Shown piece by piece: positions 55,432-64,000 of a DNA stretch of 64,000 bases. The notes below the pieces were generated by a model, which worked only from the letters and a program-made list of their open reading frames with translations, was not told the DNA's origin and did not search any database. The DNA is from Coprinellus micaceus (Eukaryota; Basidiomycota; Agaricomycetes; Agaricales; Psathyrellaceae): the NCBI GenBank assembly GCA_951394405.1, contig OX596339.1, forward strand, positions 3,844,001 to 3,908,000. The letters are read 5' to 3'. The position numbers and the translations under genes were made by a program. How positions within the stretch are numbered: the stretch's first letter is position 1; each line of letters starts with the position of its first letter.

Positions 55432-56940
55432 ATGCGTCCGATCGACAATCTGAGCGACGACATTCTTCTCCTCATATTTGGACATAGCTCCTCGACCTCT
55501 CTTCGCGATGCTCTCTGGGTATCTCACGTTTGCTCACGATGGAGGACTCTAGTGACAAACCACTGTCCCAGGCTCTGGACGAGGTTCGCGTTCCCGGACG
55601 GTGTTAGCAATGGATCTCAATCTCTGAAGCAAAAGCAAGAAGAGATCCTACGAAGATGCCACAATCTTCCTCTAGACGTGGGCTGGGAATCCTGGGATCA
55701 CTGGCACTCCGGTCATATCAGGAGGGCATCCCAACTCATCACAGTCTTAGAACATACCCATCGGTTTGGATCTTACGCAGTCGCACCACCCCTCGAGCGC
55801 GAAAACGCGAGTAGAGTCCTCAATGCACTGGGCAGGACCGCACACGCACCGAATCTCACCGAGCTTCGTGCATCGGGTTTGACAAGGGCGCGGGGATGGT
55901 ATTGGTTGAAGTTGCCACGCACGATGTTCGGAGGGAACCTTTCCTCCTTGAGGGAGCTGGTTCTCCTGGGATGTTGGCTTGACTTCAGCACTCTCAGTAT
56001 TGGGTCTCATTTGACCACGTTCGAAGTGGGGATCTGTTCTCAATCCGCCAGGGCACGACATGAGAATGCAGGAATCCCTACGACGTTCCGCGAGTGGATC
56101 GATGTCCTCCGAGTATGCGGAAACCTGCAATCGTTCTGCCTTAACCAGAGATACGGAGAGGCTTCAAGTCTTCCACCTAAAGATCTGCCACAACATCTTA
56201 CACTCCACCATCTCACCACCGCATCTTTGACGTTTGAATACGAAGACCTCAAAACCTTCCTCAACTTCGTCCCCCTCCCGGCGTGCGACACCTTGCTCCT
56301 CAAAATCCACGGCGTTGAGCTGAACGCCGCTCTCCGAGATCGCGTGGAGCAGCTAGTTGATCGCTACGCCCAACCCTCTACCTCCAACCCCAATCTCCTC
56401 GACTTCTTCCGCATCGGCCGGTCGAGCTTCGGCTGCGGGTTCTGGCGCAACGCTAATGCTATGCAAAGTGTAACCCTGCCCGCGCCCTATTCACCACCTC
56501 CGTCTCGAGCGAACCTCCTCATTTGGCTCGACGTCAACGCTGGATGGGACTTCTCCAGCGTAACTGCCGATCCCCAGTCGGCAGAACTCTGCACGTTCCT
56601 TTCAGGGTGGCGTTCGGTGTTCGACTGGGTGTCTGGCTTGGCCGTGTCGTGGCCCCCCTTGGACCTGGGCATCTGCGCAGCAGCGGTAGAGGCTATCATG
56701 CCAGAGCTCACAGCGCTCTGTGCGATAGTCTGTCCGGAGTCTGGGGTTGGGAAATCTGTTTGGGGCGTACCTCCTTCGATGGAGATTTCGTTCGTTCAAT
56801 ACGCTCCTCGTTCGAACGTACTGTCCGAGCGCATCGTCTATAGCCCAAGAGACGCGACGTTCCAGTTCGCCCATTCGATGGAAGCGGATGCAGATGCTGC
56901 TTGGGTGGCCTCACTTTCGCTCCACGGACCCCGGCTGTAG
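55432..56940 (+). CDS. F-box-like protein F1
   Basis: A single-exon frame of 502 aa. An in-frame ATG 26 codons upstream (55354) is possible, but the start at 55432 sits in a CCACCATG context and gives the usual F-box position. Residues 4-50 form an F-box: IDNLSDDILLLIFGHSS, VSHVCSRWRTLV, and LW. The F-box binds Skp1 in SCF ubiquitin ligases. The remainder resembles the degenerate leucine-rich region of agaric F-box proteins (SLRELVLLGCWLD, LTLHHLTTASLTF, LPACDTLLLKIHG), which would select the target. Agarics have very large, rapidly evolving F-box families and individual targets are unknown. It is tail-to-tail with its broken paralog F2. Intact by inspection. Confidence 0.82.
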   Translation: MRPIDNLSDDILLLIFGHSSSTSLRDALWVSHVCSRWRTLVTNHCPRLWTRFAFPDGVSNGSQSLKQKQEEILRRCHNLPLDVGWESWDHWHSGHIRRASQLITVLEHTHRFGSYAVAPPLERENASRVLNALGRTAHAPNLTELRASGLTRARGWYWLKLPRTMFGGNLSSLRELVLLGCWLDFSTLSIGSHLTTFEVGICSQSARARHENAGIPTTFREWIDVLRVCGNLQSFCLNQRYGEASSLPPKDLPQHLTLHHLTTASLTFEYEDLKTFLNFVPLPACDTLLLKIHGVELNAALRDRVEQLVDRYAQPSTSNPNLLDFFRIGRSSFGCGFWRNANAMQSVTLPAPYSPPPSRANLLIWLDVNAGWDFSSVTADPQSAELCTFLSGWRSVFDWVSGLAVSWPPLDLGICAAAVEAIMPELTALCAIVCPESGVGKSVWGVPPSMEISFVQYAPRSNVLSERIVYSPRDATFQFAHSMEADADAAWVASLSLHGPRL

Positions 56941-57463
56941 ATCGGTTCACTAACTAATTGCCTACGATTGGGCGGACCTAACCGCTGCTATATCACATCG
57001 AATCCCCCACAGCAATTTTGGAGATGGTCTCGGTCGAATTCACCGGGTGCTTGTAGAGACAAACTAGCGGATAAATCAGAAGTTAGCAACAGTTAGCAAA
57101 GCACTGTACTGGATAGAAATTGTTTTGAAGGAGGGTACACGACCATGGCTCGTTCTAGGTTCGAGTCGAGCTAATGGTATTCAAAGCAGTATGATACGAA
57201 GCCGACAAACTGGTACCAAAGAAGAGGCCAAGACTGCACCCTCCTGTTCTTCCAACTGACAAGCACTCTTCAACTCCGCAACAAATGACATCTTACATAC
57301 GAGATTCAGTGGCTTCACCCCGTGTGACGACCCCATGGTGAGGAAGTGGAATATCAGTTCCAGGTACGGCTTTGGTGTCGAAGCTGCAGGCTCCCTCCAC
57401 CGTGGCACGTCTCGAGGGAGTATACGGTGGTGGAGATTTTCGTGATGATGGGTCCCAATGCTA
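56941..57463. other. Centre of the mirror-image block
   Basis: 3' flanks of the convergent F1 and F2. No gene seen. Confidence 0.5.
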
Positions 57464-58642
57464 CTAGAAACAGGGCGAATCGGACCAATTGGGCATCATG
57501 CCGGTCTTCCATCCTGAGCGCGATGACGAGATTGTGCTGCCACCACGGTTGTACTCGAACTGGACCCGCCTGGGATGGGGATTGGTTTTGGTGGTAGTCG
57601 ATCTTTCTCCATGGGATCGAGTGAGAAAAGGCAATAGTGAAGGTGGAAGCGGGAGTTGTCCGTTACGAATCAAATGGGAGCGCGTACCGCATAGCGTAAT
57701 GGACAAATGTTGGCACGCTGGTAACGAGACGTGTTCGATGAAATGGCGTAACTCGGCAACCTTCAGGTGGATCTCCAGTTTCACAAGGTGGCGAAGCTCA
57801 ACGTGGACAGGCGGAGGTTGGTCTGCGTGGACGTTACGATCTACGTCTGGATCCTAATACCGAATGGAGAGGGCCTTGAGTGCTGGAAGCCTCTGGAGCT
57901 GGTGTGTCCATGCTTGGATGGACATTGGGAGTTGGGTACTCCGAAAATCGATATGCACCTCGAGGTTCTCTAGATTCTTCCCGATATCTGTGCTCGAAGG
58001 GTCGAGCCAGGCTCCCATGAGCCTGAGCGTCCCCACCGAGGATAGCTTACCCCCGAAGATCGTGCTCGGCAGGACTAGAAGCGCTCCAGCCTCACTCGTA
58101 CAATCGATGACGAGCTCTCTGAGGGGGGCACGCTGCACTGCTGGAGAGCCATCGAGGTTGTTTTGTCGATCAATATATCCCGGCGCTGTCTCTTGTGCCG
58201 GAACTGACAGTAAGGGTCAGGGTGTGGGAGGAACTGGCGCGTTGGAGGAATGTGATAAAGTCTGGAGGGGGAAGGGGTTCGCGTCGATATTGGGAAAATG
58301 TCTCGTTCTTGACGTGCCAGCCAGCATCCAGGGTTGCATTGCGGCAGCGGCGTACCATCTCCTTCCCGAAGTCATACGCATTGTCTTCCGCCTCCAACAC
58401 CATTTCTTCTTCTCCTTCTATCGCCACGGTTTTCCATTTCGCTCGAACCTTTCCTCGTGGAGGGCACATCAGCGCGTACATCCTCCAAAGCTCAGGGTAG
58501 TCGATAGCGAGACTGCGCCAGCGTTGGCAGACATGGGATATGGCGAGGATTTGGACGAAGGAGGCCTCCTCGCGAACAGGCAGAAAGTGTAGAGGAGGAC
58601 GTCGTCGGGGAGGGCATCGACGGCGGAGGCACCTGGATTCAT
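57464..58642 (-). pseudogene. F-box-like protein F2, disrupted
   Basis: On the minus strand the start MNPGASAVDALPDDVLLYTF lies in one frame, while ILAISHVCQRWRSLAIDYPE and LW, the rest of the F-box, lie in another. The frame is lost again after SSGTRDSAGIY, and ELVIDC..LPSTIFGGKLSSVGTLRLMG continues in a third position. An in-frame TAG then follows ALSIRY, before LPACQHLSITLCG. It is a paralog of F1: compare RRCRNATLDAGW with RRCHNLPLDVGW, and FGGKLSSV with FGGNLSSL. No splice sites explain the shifts, so it is a pseudogene with at least two frameshifts and one stop. Confidence 0.78.
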
Positions 58643-58844
58643 CGTGACGGTGGTGGAACAAAAGCAAGGTGCGAACAATTGGATCCGAGGAATGAGTTCA
58701 GGGGGACTTACTTCCGCCCCATCCTCGGCTCGGTTCCACTGTCAGCGGCGTTTCTGAGGGTCCGTGAGTATCTACCCCCGTACTGGATCCTCCTGGTGTT
58801 TGGGGATGATATACAGTATTATACACTGGGTGGGACACCGAACA

Positions 58845-58860
58845 AGCGCTGGGCGCCTAT
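58845..58860 (-). promoter_or_regulatory. GGCGCCCAGC word upstream of F2
   Basis: On the minus strand AATAGGCGCCCAGC, matching the first half of the motif that precedes every NACHT paralog, about 210 bp upstream of the F2 start. The TTAGTCAG half is absent, so chance or shared ancestry cannot be separated. Confidence 0.3.
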
Positions 58861-58928
58861 TGACCTTCTCCCGCTCAGGGGCTTCCGTTGAGGGCCGGCT
58901 AAGCACGTGCAGCCGATTGCATAATCGT

Positions 58929-58968
58929 TGCCAAATAAAACGCCAAACACGACGCGTCCATTTAAAGG
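58929..58968 (+). promoter_or_regulatory. Promoter block of D2 shared with D1
   Basis: TGCCAAATAA (58929-58938), CGCCAAACAC, then TATA-like TTTAAAGG (58961-58968) 84 bp before the start codon, and a CCTTTGAAA word. Order and spacing match D1. Confidence 0.55.
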
Positions 58969-59051
58969 CGCGATTCCTTTGAAACTGAATCATCGCACCT
59001 TTCCCCTCCATTTCATCCACCTCACCACCATTACCACCCATAGCATACACC

Positions 59052-59410
59052 ATGGCCGACAAGGGTTCCTCCTCTAACAGCAACGGGTACACCTACACTG
59101 GTAGTGGCACCAACACACAGGTACGTCGTCTCCTGAACGGTGCTGCCACATCCCTGTCTGACTTTGCCTCGATGAACAGGGTAACCATTACTGCAGCCGC
59201 CAGGGTGACGACGGAGGGAGCGGATATCACTATTCCAACACGTACGCCATGCCCATTCTTCAGGGGATCGCATAGCTGACCGGGCTCTACAGCGACGGGA
59301 GCTACTACTACCAGAACACCAACGGGTCCACCTACTACAACAGTGGCACCGGATACACCCAGTACACGTCCCCCGGTGGCCAGACCAGCAAGTCGTACGG
59401 CAAGAAGTAA
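59052..59410 (+). CDS. Small Gly/Ser/Tyr/Asn-rich protein D2
   Basis: Three exons (59052-59120, 59180-59241, 59293-59410; 69, 62 and 118 nt) encode 82 aa. The protein starts MADKGSSSNSNGYTYTGSGT and continues TNTQGNHYCSRQGDDGGSGY, HYSNTDGSYYYQNTNGSTYY, and ends with SYGKK. It is the paralog of D1, with the same exon lengths and intron phases. No signal peptide or membrane segment. Function unknown. It is divergent from F2, mirroring D1-F1. Confidence 0.82.
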
Positions 59411-60995
59411 TCAGATGGGACCTCCATGTGAGCTCAGCCCCCAGCCCGGTCCATGTTCGTCGTTCGAAGGCTGATCTGATCGATTCACAGAACGTCTCGT
59501 TGTGAATCCCGCCAGGGCTCTCCTGCCTCGTTTCTTTGTACACTAGAAGGACAATTTGAACTTGACGATGTCGATCTCGCTCCTAATCTACTTCTCTTTC
59601 AATATATATATCTCAATATGCAATTCCGGTGGCGCAATGAAAGGGAAAACGCGTGGGGAAGTGCAAGGGGCGAATCTGCACTGGAAGGAGCCCGCATTTG
59701 GGTCATCGATGTCCGTTTCGGGAAGACAGCGAGCATGGCCTGATCGTCGACCGCCCGAAGCTCACTTGGGCTTGTGTTGGGACCTCAGTTCAACCATGCA
59801 ACTAGGGATCGTCTGGAAGATTTTCCAGGCTTCTCCTCGGACAGGGTATTGCCCTGCGAGATTGGGGTCATTTTGGAGTCCACCTGGGGACATTGGCCAG
59901 TCCCCAGTCGCCTAGGTGCGTACCACTTGGGCACCTGTGAAGCGTTTGTAGTCCCTTGCTATCATACTCTGAGCATCCCAGTCCCTTCGATGTGATTTAG
60001 AGCCCCACTAGCCAACTGGGACTCGGAGTCCAGGCCACTATCTAGGATTCAGTGCAAACGATGTTGAAGGAGCTACCTTGTAACTGCCAGGAAGCACTCC
60101 GAAGGACTGGCAGGAATTGTAGGCGATTATGAAGCGTTCATGCCGAGAATTGAGTCAACAGCCTTTGTGGGATAGTGGTGGCTCGAGGAAGAGAAGCAGA
60201 GCGCTTGGCAGACGCCGTCTGATCCGGATGCCTGCCCTGAAGCGAAACCCTAACCCACATTTCAACCGAGCGGCGGGCGCTAAACCCAATCATGCATGCT
60301 CTTCTCCTTCATCACCCCACCAGGCGCACCTCGTCCCACGCTTCACCGTGGACTCGGGTTGTAAAGGGGCCAATTCACCTTTCAACCTCGATTCAGTCAC
60401 TCAGGAGATCAGGAGGTTGCCCCACGCCGAAACCTAGAAAGGACACGGCAATTCAAGGCAGATGGTTACCGTGTCGATGTTGGCATGACAGGCGCCAATG
60501 CACATGGACGACCGCCCTACGAGCGAGCCTGCGACACACTCCCCAGCGGAAACCACGGTCTGGCGTTTTCCCCGTCGTGCGCGCCGGATTCACGAAGCCA
60601 GCACCGTCGCAGGGGATGCGATACCGCTGTGCGTTCGACGCGCTATCTCTTCCTCTGATTGAGATGCGGAGATGTCTCGAGGAGGAGCTCAGAGGAGTCA
60701 AAGGTCGGGCGCCCGGGCTCGAATGGTCTACTCGTCGCGTGCGCACGCATGCTTGCGTTTAGCCTTTCGCTACAGTCATATCAATCTTAATTGAATTCAA
60801 CGTAGTTCGGCACCTCAAGATCAGAACAAAGTCGCCTGAATGAGGAGCAAAGTCAAACCTTTCTCCCGACGTTGATCAACGTATTTCAATGGCTATCATA
60901 CCCCAGGAAATCTGCATCCCTCTTCCTTCCCCGCATCCACACCCCTCTCCCCCTCACGTCTTCTCGCGTCGTCCCACCGCAGTCCCCAGCACGAT
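59411..60995. other. No recognisable gene
   Basis: Open frames at 60129-60762 show no motif and overlap in several frames. The final 150 bp, C-rich, is the leader of the deacetylase gene. Confidence 0.5.
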
Positions 60996-62410
60996 ATGCC
61001 TCGCATCTGTCAGCTCCTTCCCCTCCTGCTCGTATCCCTCGTTACGACCATCTACGCGACCGCTTCACCCGAGGCCGAGGCTGCTGAGTACGTTGAGCTG
61101 GAGGCGAGGGCGCCCGCCCAAGTCATATCCCGATGCACGGTGCCCAACACCGTTGCGCTAACCTTTGCAAGTAAAGCCTTGTACCATTCAAGTGTTTTAC
61201 TGACTAAGGACGTACGCGTAGGACGACGGCCCTTACCTCTACACGTCCGTTCCACCTTACATTCCTCGACCCTTTTTCGGGGCCCTGACCGTGTTCTAGG
61301 CGGGAAATCGTACGTCAAGTCGAGGCTGCAGGCGGGAAGGCTACGTTCTTTGTCAGTGAGTGTCCTTGCAACCCTTTCCACACAAGGCTTGCCTCTGATT
61401 CGTCTCTCTAATCTCAGACGGCAATAACTGTACGTTTCTGTCATTTGAGGTGGTGGTTTTGAGCTGAAGAAACCCCGGCGTTGTGGTAGGGGGCTGCATA
61501 TACGACAGCGACAAAGCTAGTAACGTCAAGTACGCGTATGATCGTGGACACCAGATCGCTTCGCATACCTGGGCGCACAAGCATCTGAATAGCCTGACTT
61601 GGGATCAAGGTACGTGGACGGCTCTCCCTATCCCTGCATTAGAGGTTCGGCTGTTGACTATACCTCCCTTTTCTAGTTCATGACGAGATGTGGAGGGTCG
61701 AACGTGAGTCCATCTCCTACTATTTATCCGCTAATAGCTGATACTACATCTTGAATGGCAAACAGTGGCCCTGTCTCGGATTACGGGCGGTGTGCCTGCT
61801 TTCATGCGTCCGCGTACGCCTTTACCCTCTCTCCCAATTCTACGCCCCTGACTCTTCCGTATCCTCATCGTAGCCTACGGAGAATATAACAACCTCGTCC
61901 GTGAGGCAGCCGGCATTCGCAACCAATCACTCGTTCTATGGGACTTCGAGTGCGTTCCTCTTTTGAATCTTGAATCCACCTCCCCTCTCTCCACCGTGAC
62001 AATCCCTGTGGACTGACATTACCTTCATGGACAATCTAGCTCTGGAGACAGCACCGGCTCCTCCGTCTCCTCCCAAAAGGCCAAGTACACGAACCTTGCG
62101 AATAGTCGGCCCAGCACGATTCTTTCGTTGGAGCATGAAGTCTATCGTATGTTCCCTTTTCCCTAAACAAAATAGTTCTTCTAACGCCATCTGCGATTGT
62201 AGAAAGTACAGTGAACGAAGTCCTCCCGCACGCGATCTCCCAGTTAAAGGCCAAGGGGTACACCTTCGTCACGGTCGCTGATTGCTTGGGCAAGAAGAAG
62301 TATCAGAGGACTGGACCTGCTCAGGCTCGCAATGTAAGCTAGTTCGTATGTTGCCTTCGAAGAGCATCTGCTGATGTTTCGAGGATATGTAGTCCAACTG
62401 GCACTGTTAA
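60996..62410 (+). CDS. Secreted polysaccharide (chitin) deacetylase, CE4 family
   Basis: Eleven exons (60996-61166, 61222-61244, 61300-61355, 61418-61429, 61490-61609, 61677-61703, 61766-61813, 61874-61949, 62040-62146, 62203-62333, 62393-62410) encode 262 aa. Residues 1-22 form a signal peptide (QLLPLLLVSLVTTIYATA). All NodB motifs are present: TFDDGP with the catalytic and metal Asp pair, the HTWAH zinc-ligand motif, RPPYGEYN, WDFDSGDS, and SLEHEVY. The enzyme removes acetyl groups from chitin or chito-oligomers outside the cell, in wall remodelling or shielding from chitinases. Intron 1 has a non-canonical GC donor (gcaagt). Exon 4 is a 12-nt microexon. The protein has no chitin-binding module or GPI tail and ends shortly after SNWHC. 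Intact. Confidence 0.88.
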
Positions 62411-63112
62411 TCTCCTTCTGTGTGCCCCGACCGTACCTCTTCACTTTGGTCCTCATATACCCCGACCGTTTGGAAGGGGGACCTCGTCCCAAAATACCCG
62501 ATGCAAACTTTCACGACTCGCTATATTATCCTTGGTCTTCTTTACGACTGGACTATACCAATGGACATCGTATCGTTATTCACTGTTACGACCGAACTCT
62601 ATACCTAATCGAACTTTGACTACTGATCTATACCTCCTGGTACTGATTTTGCTACCTGTAACGAACTCTGAATGTGTTAGGCCTGCTGGACTCGACCATA
62701 GACCACTACGACAGCGAACACGGGCTGGGAACAGAGTACACCAGCTTCCATTGCCCAGGCGACGTTGAGCTCTGAGCAAGCTCTGGGCTGCAGCTTGGGA
62801 AGATGTGACATCCGTTTCGGGAAGTTTTGAGATCACGTTCTGGTGACGTCACGCGTTTTGTGTGACATTCAGCCGCGGTTGAAATCCAACTCTCTTGTTT
62901 CCTGCCCACCACCTCTGACAGGATCGTAATACCCGCCCGTACTCAGATATCAGCTGGAACCCATTTAACGGCCACGGACACATCATTGGCTTGAGCTGAA
63001 GGTAAGGCGCAGTCCTCGACACTTAAACTTGAACATCGACCAGAGATTGACATCAGTAAAAACCGCAACCAAGCCTTCAAATTCGTCTATCAACTACCTT
63101 CTACTTGCATAA
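62411..63112. other. Intergenic region
   Basis: No gene seen. A CATAAATG-type start context of the next gene lies at its right end. Confidence 0.5.
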
Positions 63113-64000
63113 ATGTCACTCACATCGCCCTTCAAACTATACCTGGATACGAACTACACTCCCTCCGACGAGGAGGTTCCACTGATCAAGAAGATTGTCG
63201 AGGACCAGAACGTCATCCTCGGCGATATCGATGCTGAGCTGCACGGAATCGAAAGAGCAATTCTCCCGCTCCAGCTTAGGCAAAGGGAACTCGCATCATT
63301 GCGAACCGTTCACCAAAGCTTCAGAGGTCGTCATTGCGCCCTCTTGCGCCCAATTCGTGCCCTCCCGCTTGACATACTTTCCGAGATATTCCTGTCCATG
63401 GTTCCAACAGTCGAGGCGTGGAAAGGCCTAGCGGAGACTGAGGTTATACCCCATCCTGTGGTCACCTTCACCCACGTCTGTCGTCAATGGCGCGGTCTGG
63501 CGCTCAGCACTCCCCTCCTCTGGACAAACGTACCCGTCGACCCGTTGCCTGACTAATTTAGAGCATCGAGGTCCAACCCTCTTGCGTGGCCTTCAACACC
63601 TGTGTTTCCCCGATCCATGGAGAAGGTGACGGAGATGGTAACGGCCTTCGTCTCACGGGCGGGTGCGTTGCCCATCACATTCTCCCTCACTGGGGTGAAC
63701 CCCACCGTGTTTGACAACCCCGACTTCTCGGATGCGATCACCCCGCTCGTCAACGCACTGCGAATGGCTCGATGGGCAGACGTCACGCTCGACCTTCGGT
63801 TCTCCCCCCTTACATCTCCCCTCGGTCGTCTTATTCCTCTGCCCCCCCAGAGCCAAAGCACCATCCGGCGGCTGAACGTTTATCTCACCGGACCTGGAGC
63901 ACGCGCCCAAAGCAAGTCGGTACTCAACTTTGGAGGATCCACCCCACGGTGCCTCACTCATCTTGGAGTGGACATACCTGGCCAACAGCTCTGCGACACG
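63113..64000 (+). pseudogene. F-box-like protein with in-frame stop, cut by the window edge
   Basis: The frame begins MSLTSPFKLYLDTNYTPSDE. A helical, probably coiled-coil stretch follows (IKKIVEDQNVILGDIDAELH through LPLQLRQREL), then the F-box: PIRALPLDILSEIFLSMV, THVCRQWRGLAL and PLLWTNVPVD. This is a very common agaric architecture. A TAA at 63554-63556 interrupts the frame, yet the same frame continues with MEKVTEMVTAFVSRAGALPI, TFSLTG, then RMARWADVTLDLRF and RLNVYLTG up to the edge, exactly as intact relatives do. No usable intron removes the stop (the best candidate would be only about 33 nt and shifts frame). So it is a single-mutation pseudogene, or a shortened F-box protein. The 3' end lies outside the window. 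Confidence 0.72.

Noticed and set aside
1..64000. CRISPR arrays, bacterial operons, rRNA genes
   Set aside because: No regularly spaced short repeats or rRNA signatures. Intron-containing genes show that this is nuclear fungal DNA.

Overview
The window looks like a gene-sparse, repeat-rich stretch of an Agaricomycete (mushroom-forming basidiomycete) genome. The support is short GT-AG introns (about 45-75 nt, many per gene), NACHT NTPases of the agaric type, expanded F-box-like genes, a DUF6698-type protein, a KDZ/Plavaka-transposon-associated protein fragment, and a many-exon CE4 polysaccharide deacetylase. Gene models below were assembled by hand from splice sites whose reading phases agree. 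No search or alignment program was run.

Layout. 1-9.3 kb: a transposon-associated C-terminal fragment (about 1.2-2.1 kb), an RMI1-like gene (2.3-3.2 kb), a decayed uL13 ribosomal protein copy (5.86-6.37 kb) and an intact DUF6698-like gene (7.8-9.3 kb). 9.3-21 kb: mostly decayed sequence with a 91-bp palindromic insertion (10.0 kb) and an intact tyrosine recombinase (14.4-15.4 kb). 21.1-46.5 kb: the main feature, a cluster of six paralogous NACHT genes here called N1-N6. N1, N2, N3 and N5 are on + and look intact. N4 is on + and is broken by a 1,082-bp inverted-repeat transposon, a stop, a deletion and a local inversion. N6 is intact on - and convergent with N5. 49.8-50.4 kb: a 620-bp transposon with terminal inverted repeats and a 9-bp target duplication. 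51-53 kb: a 10-exon MFS transporter of the allantoate-permease type. 53.8-59.4 kb: a mirror-image block, small protein D1 (-), F-box F1 (+), broken F-box F2 (-), small protein D2 (+). 61-62.4 kb: a secreted chitin/polysaccharide deacetylase. 63.1 kb to the right edge: another F-box-like gene with an in-frame stop.

How the parts relate. The NACHT proteins (about 643-686 aa) share a common plan: a short Asn/Gly-rich N-terminus carried on separate small exons, a P-loop NTPase core, and a C-terminal module ending in a strictly conserved H-x2-C-x5-C-x3-C motif that is split by an intron. They have no WD40, ankyrin or TPR repeats. Every copy has a related motif (consensus TAGGCGCCCAGCTTAGTCAG) about 75-125 bp upstream of its start codon. 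The segment between Walker A and Walker B falls into two classes (N1/N3/N6 and N2/N4/N5), whereas the second half and the flanks group N1 with N2. This suggests segment swapping by gene conversion or unequal crossing-over. By analogy with fungal NLR-type NTPases, roles in non-self recognition or regulated cell death are plausible but not demonstrated here.
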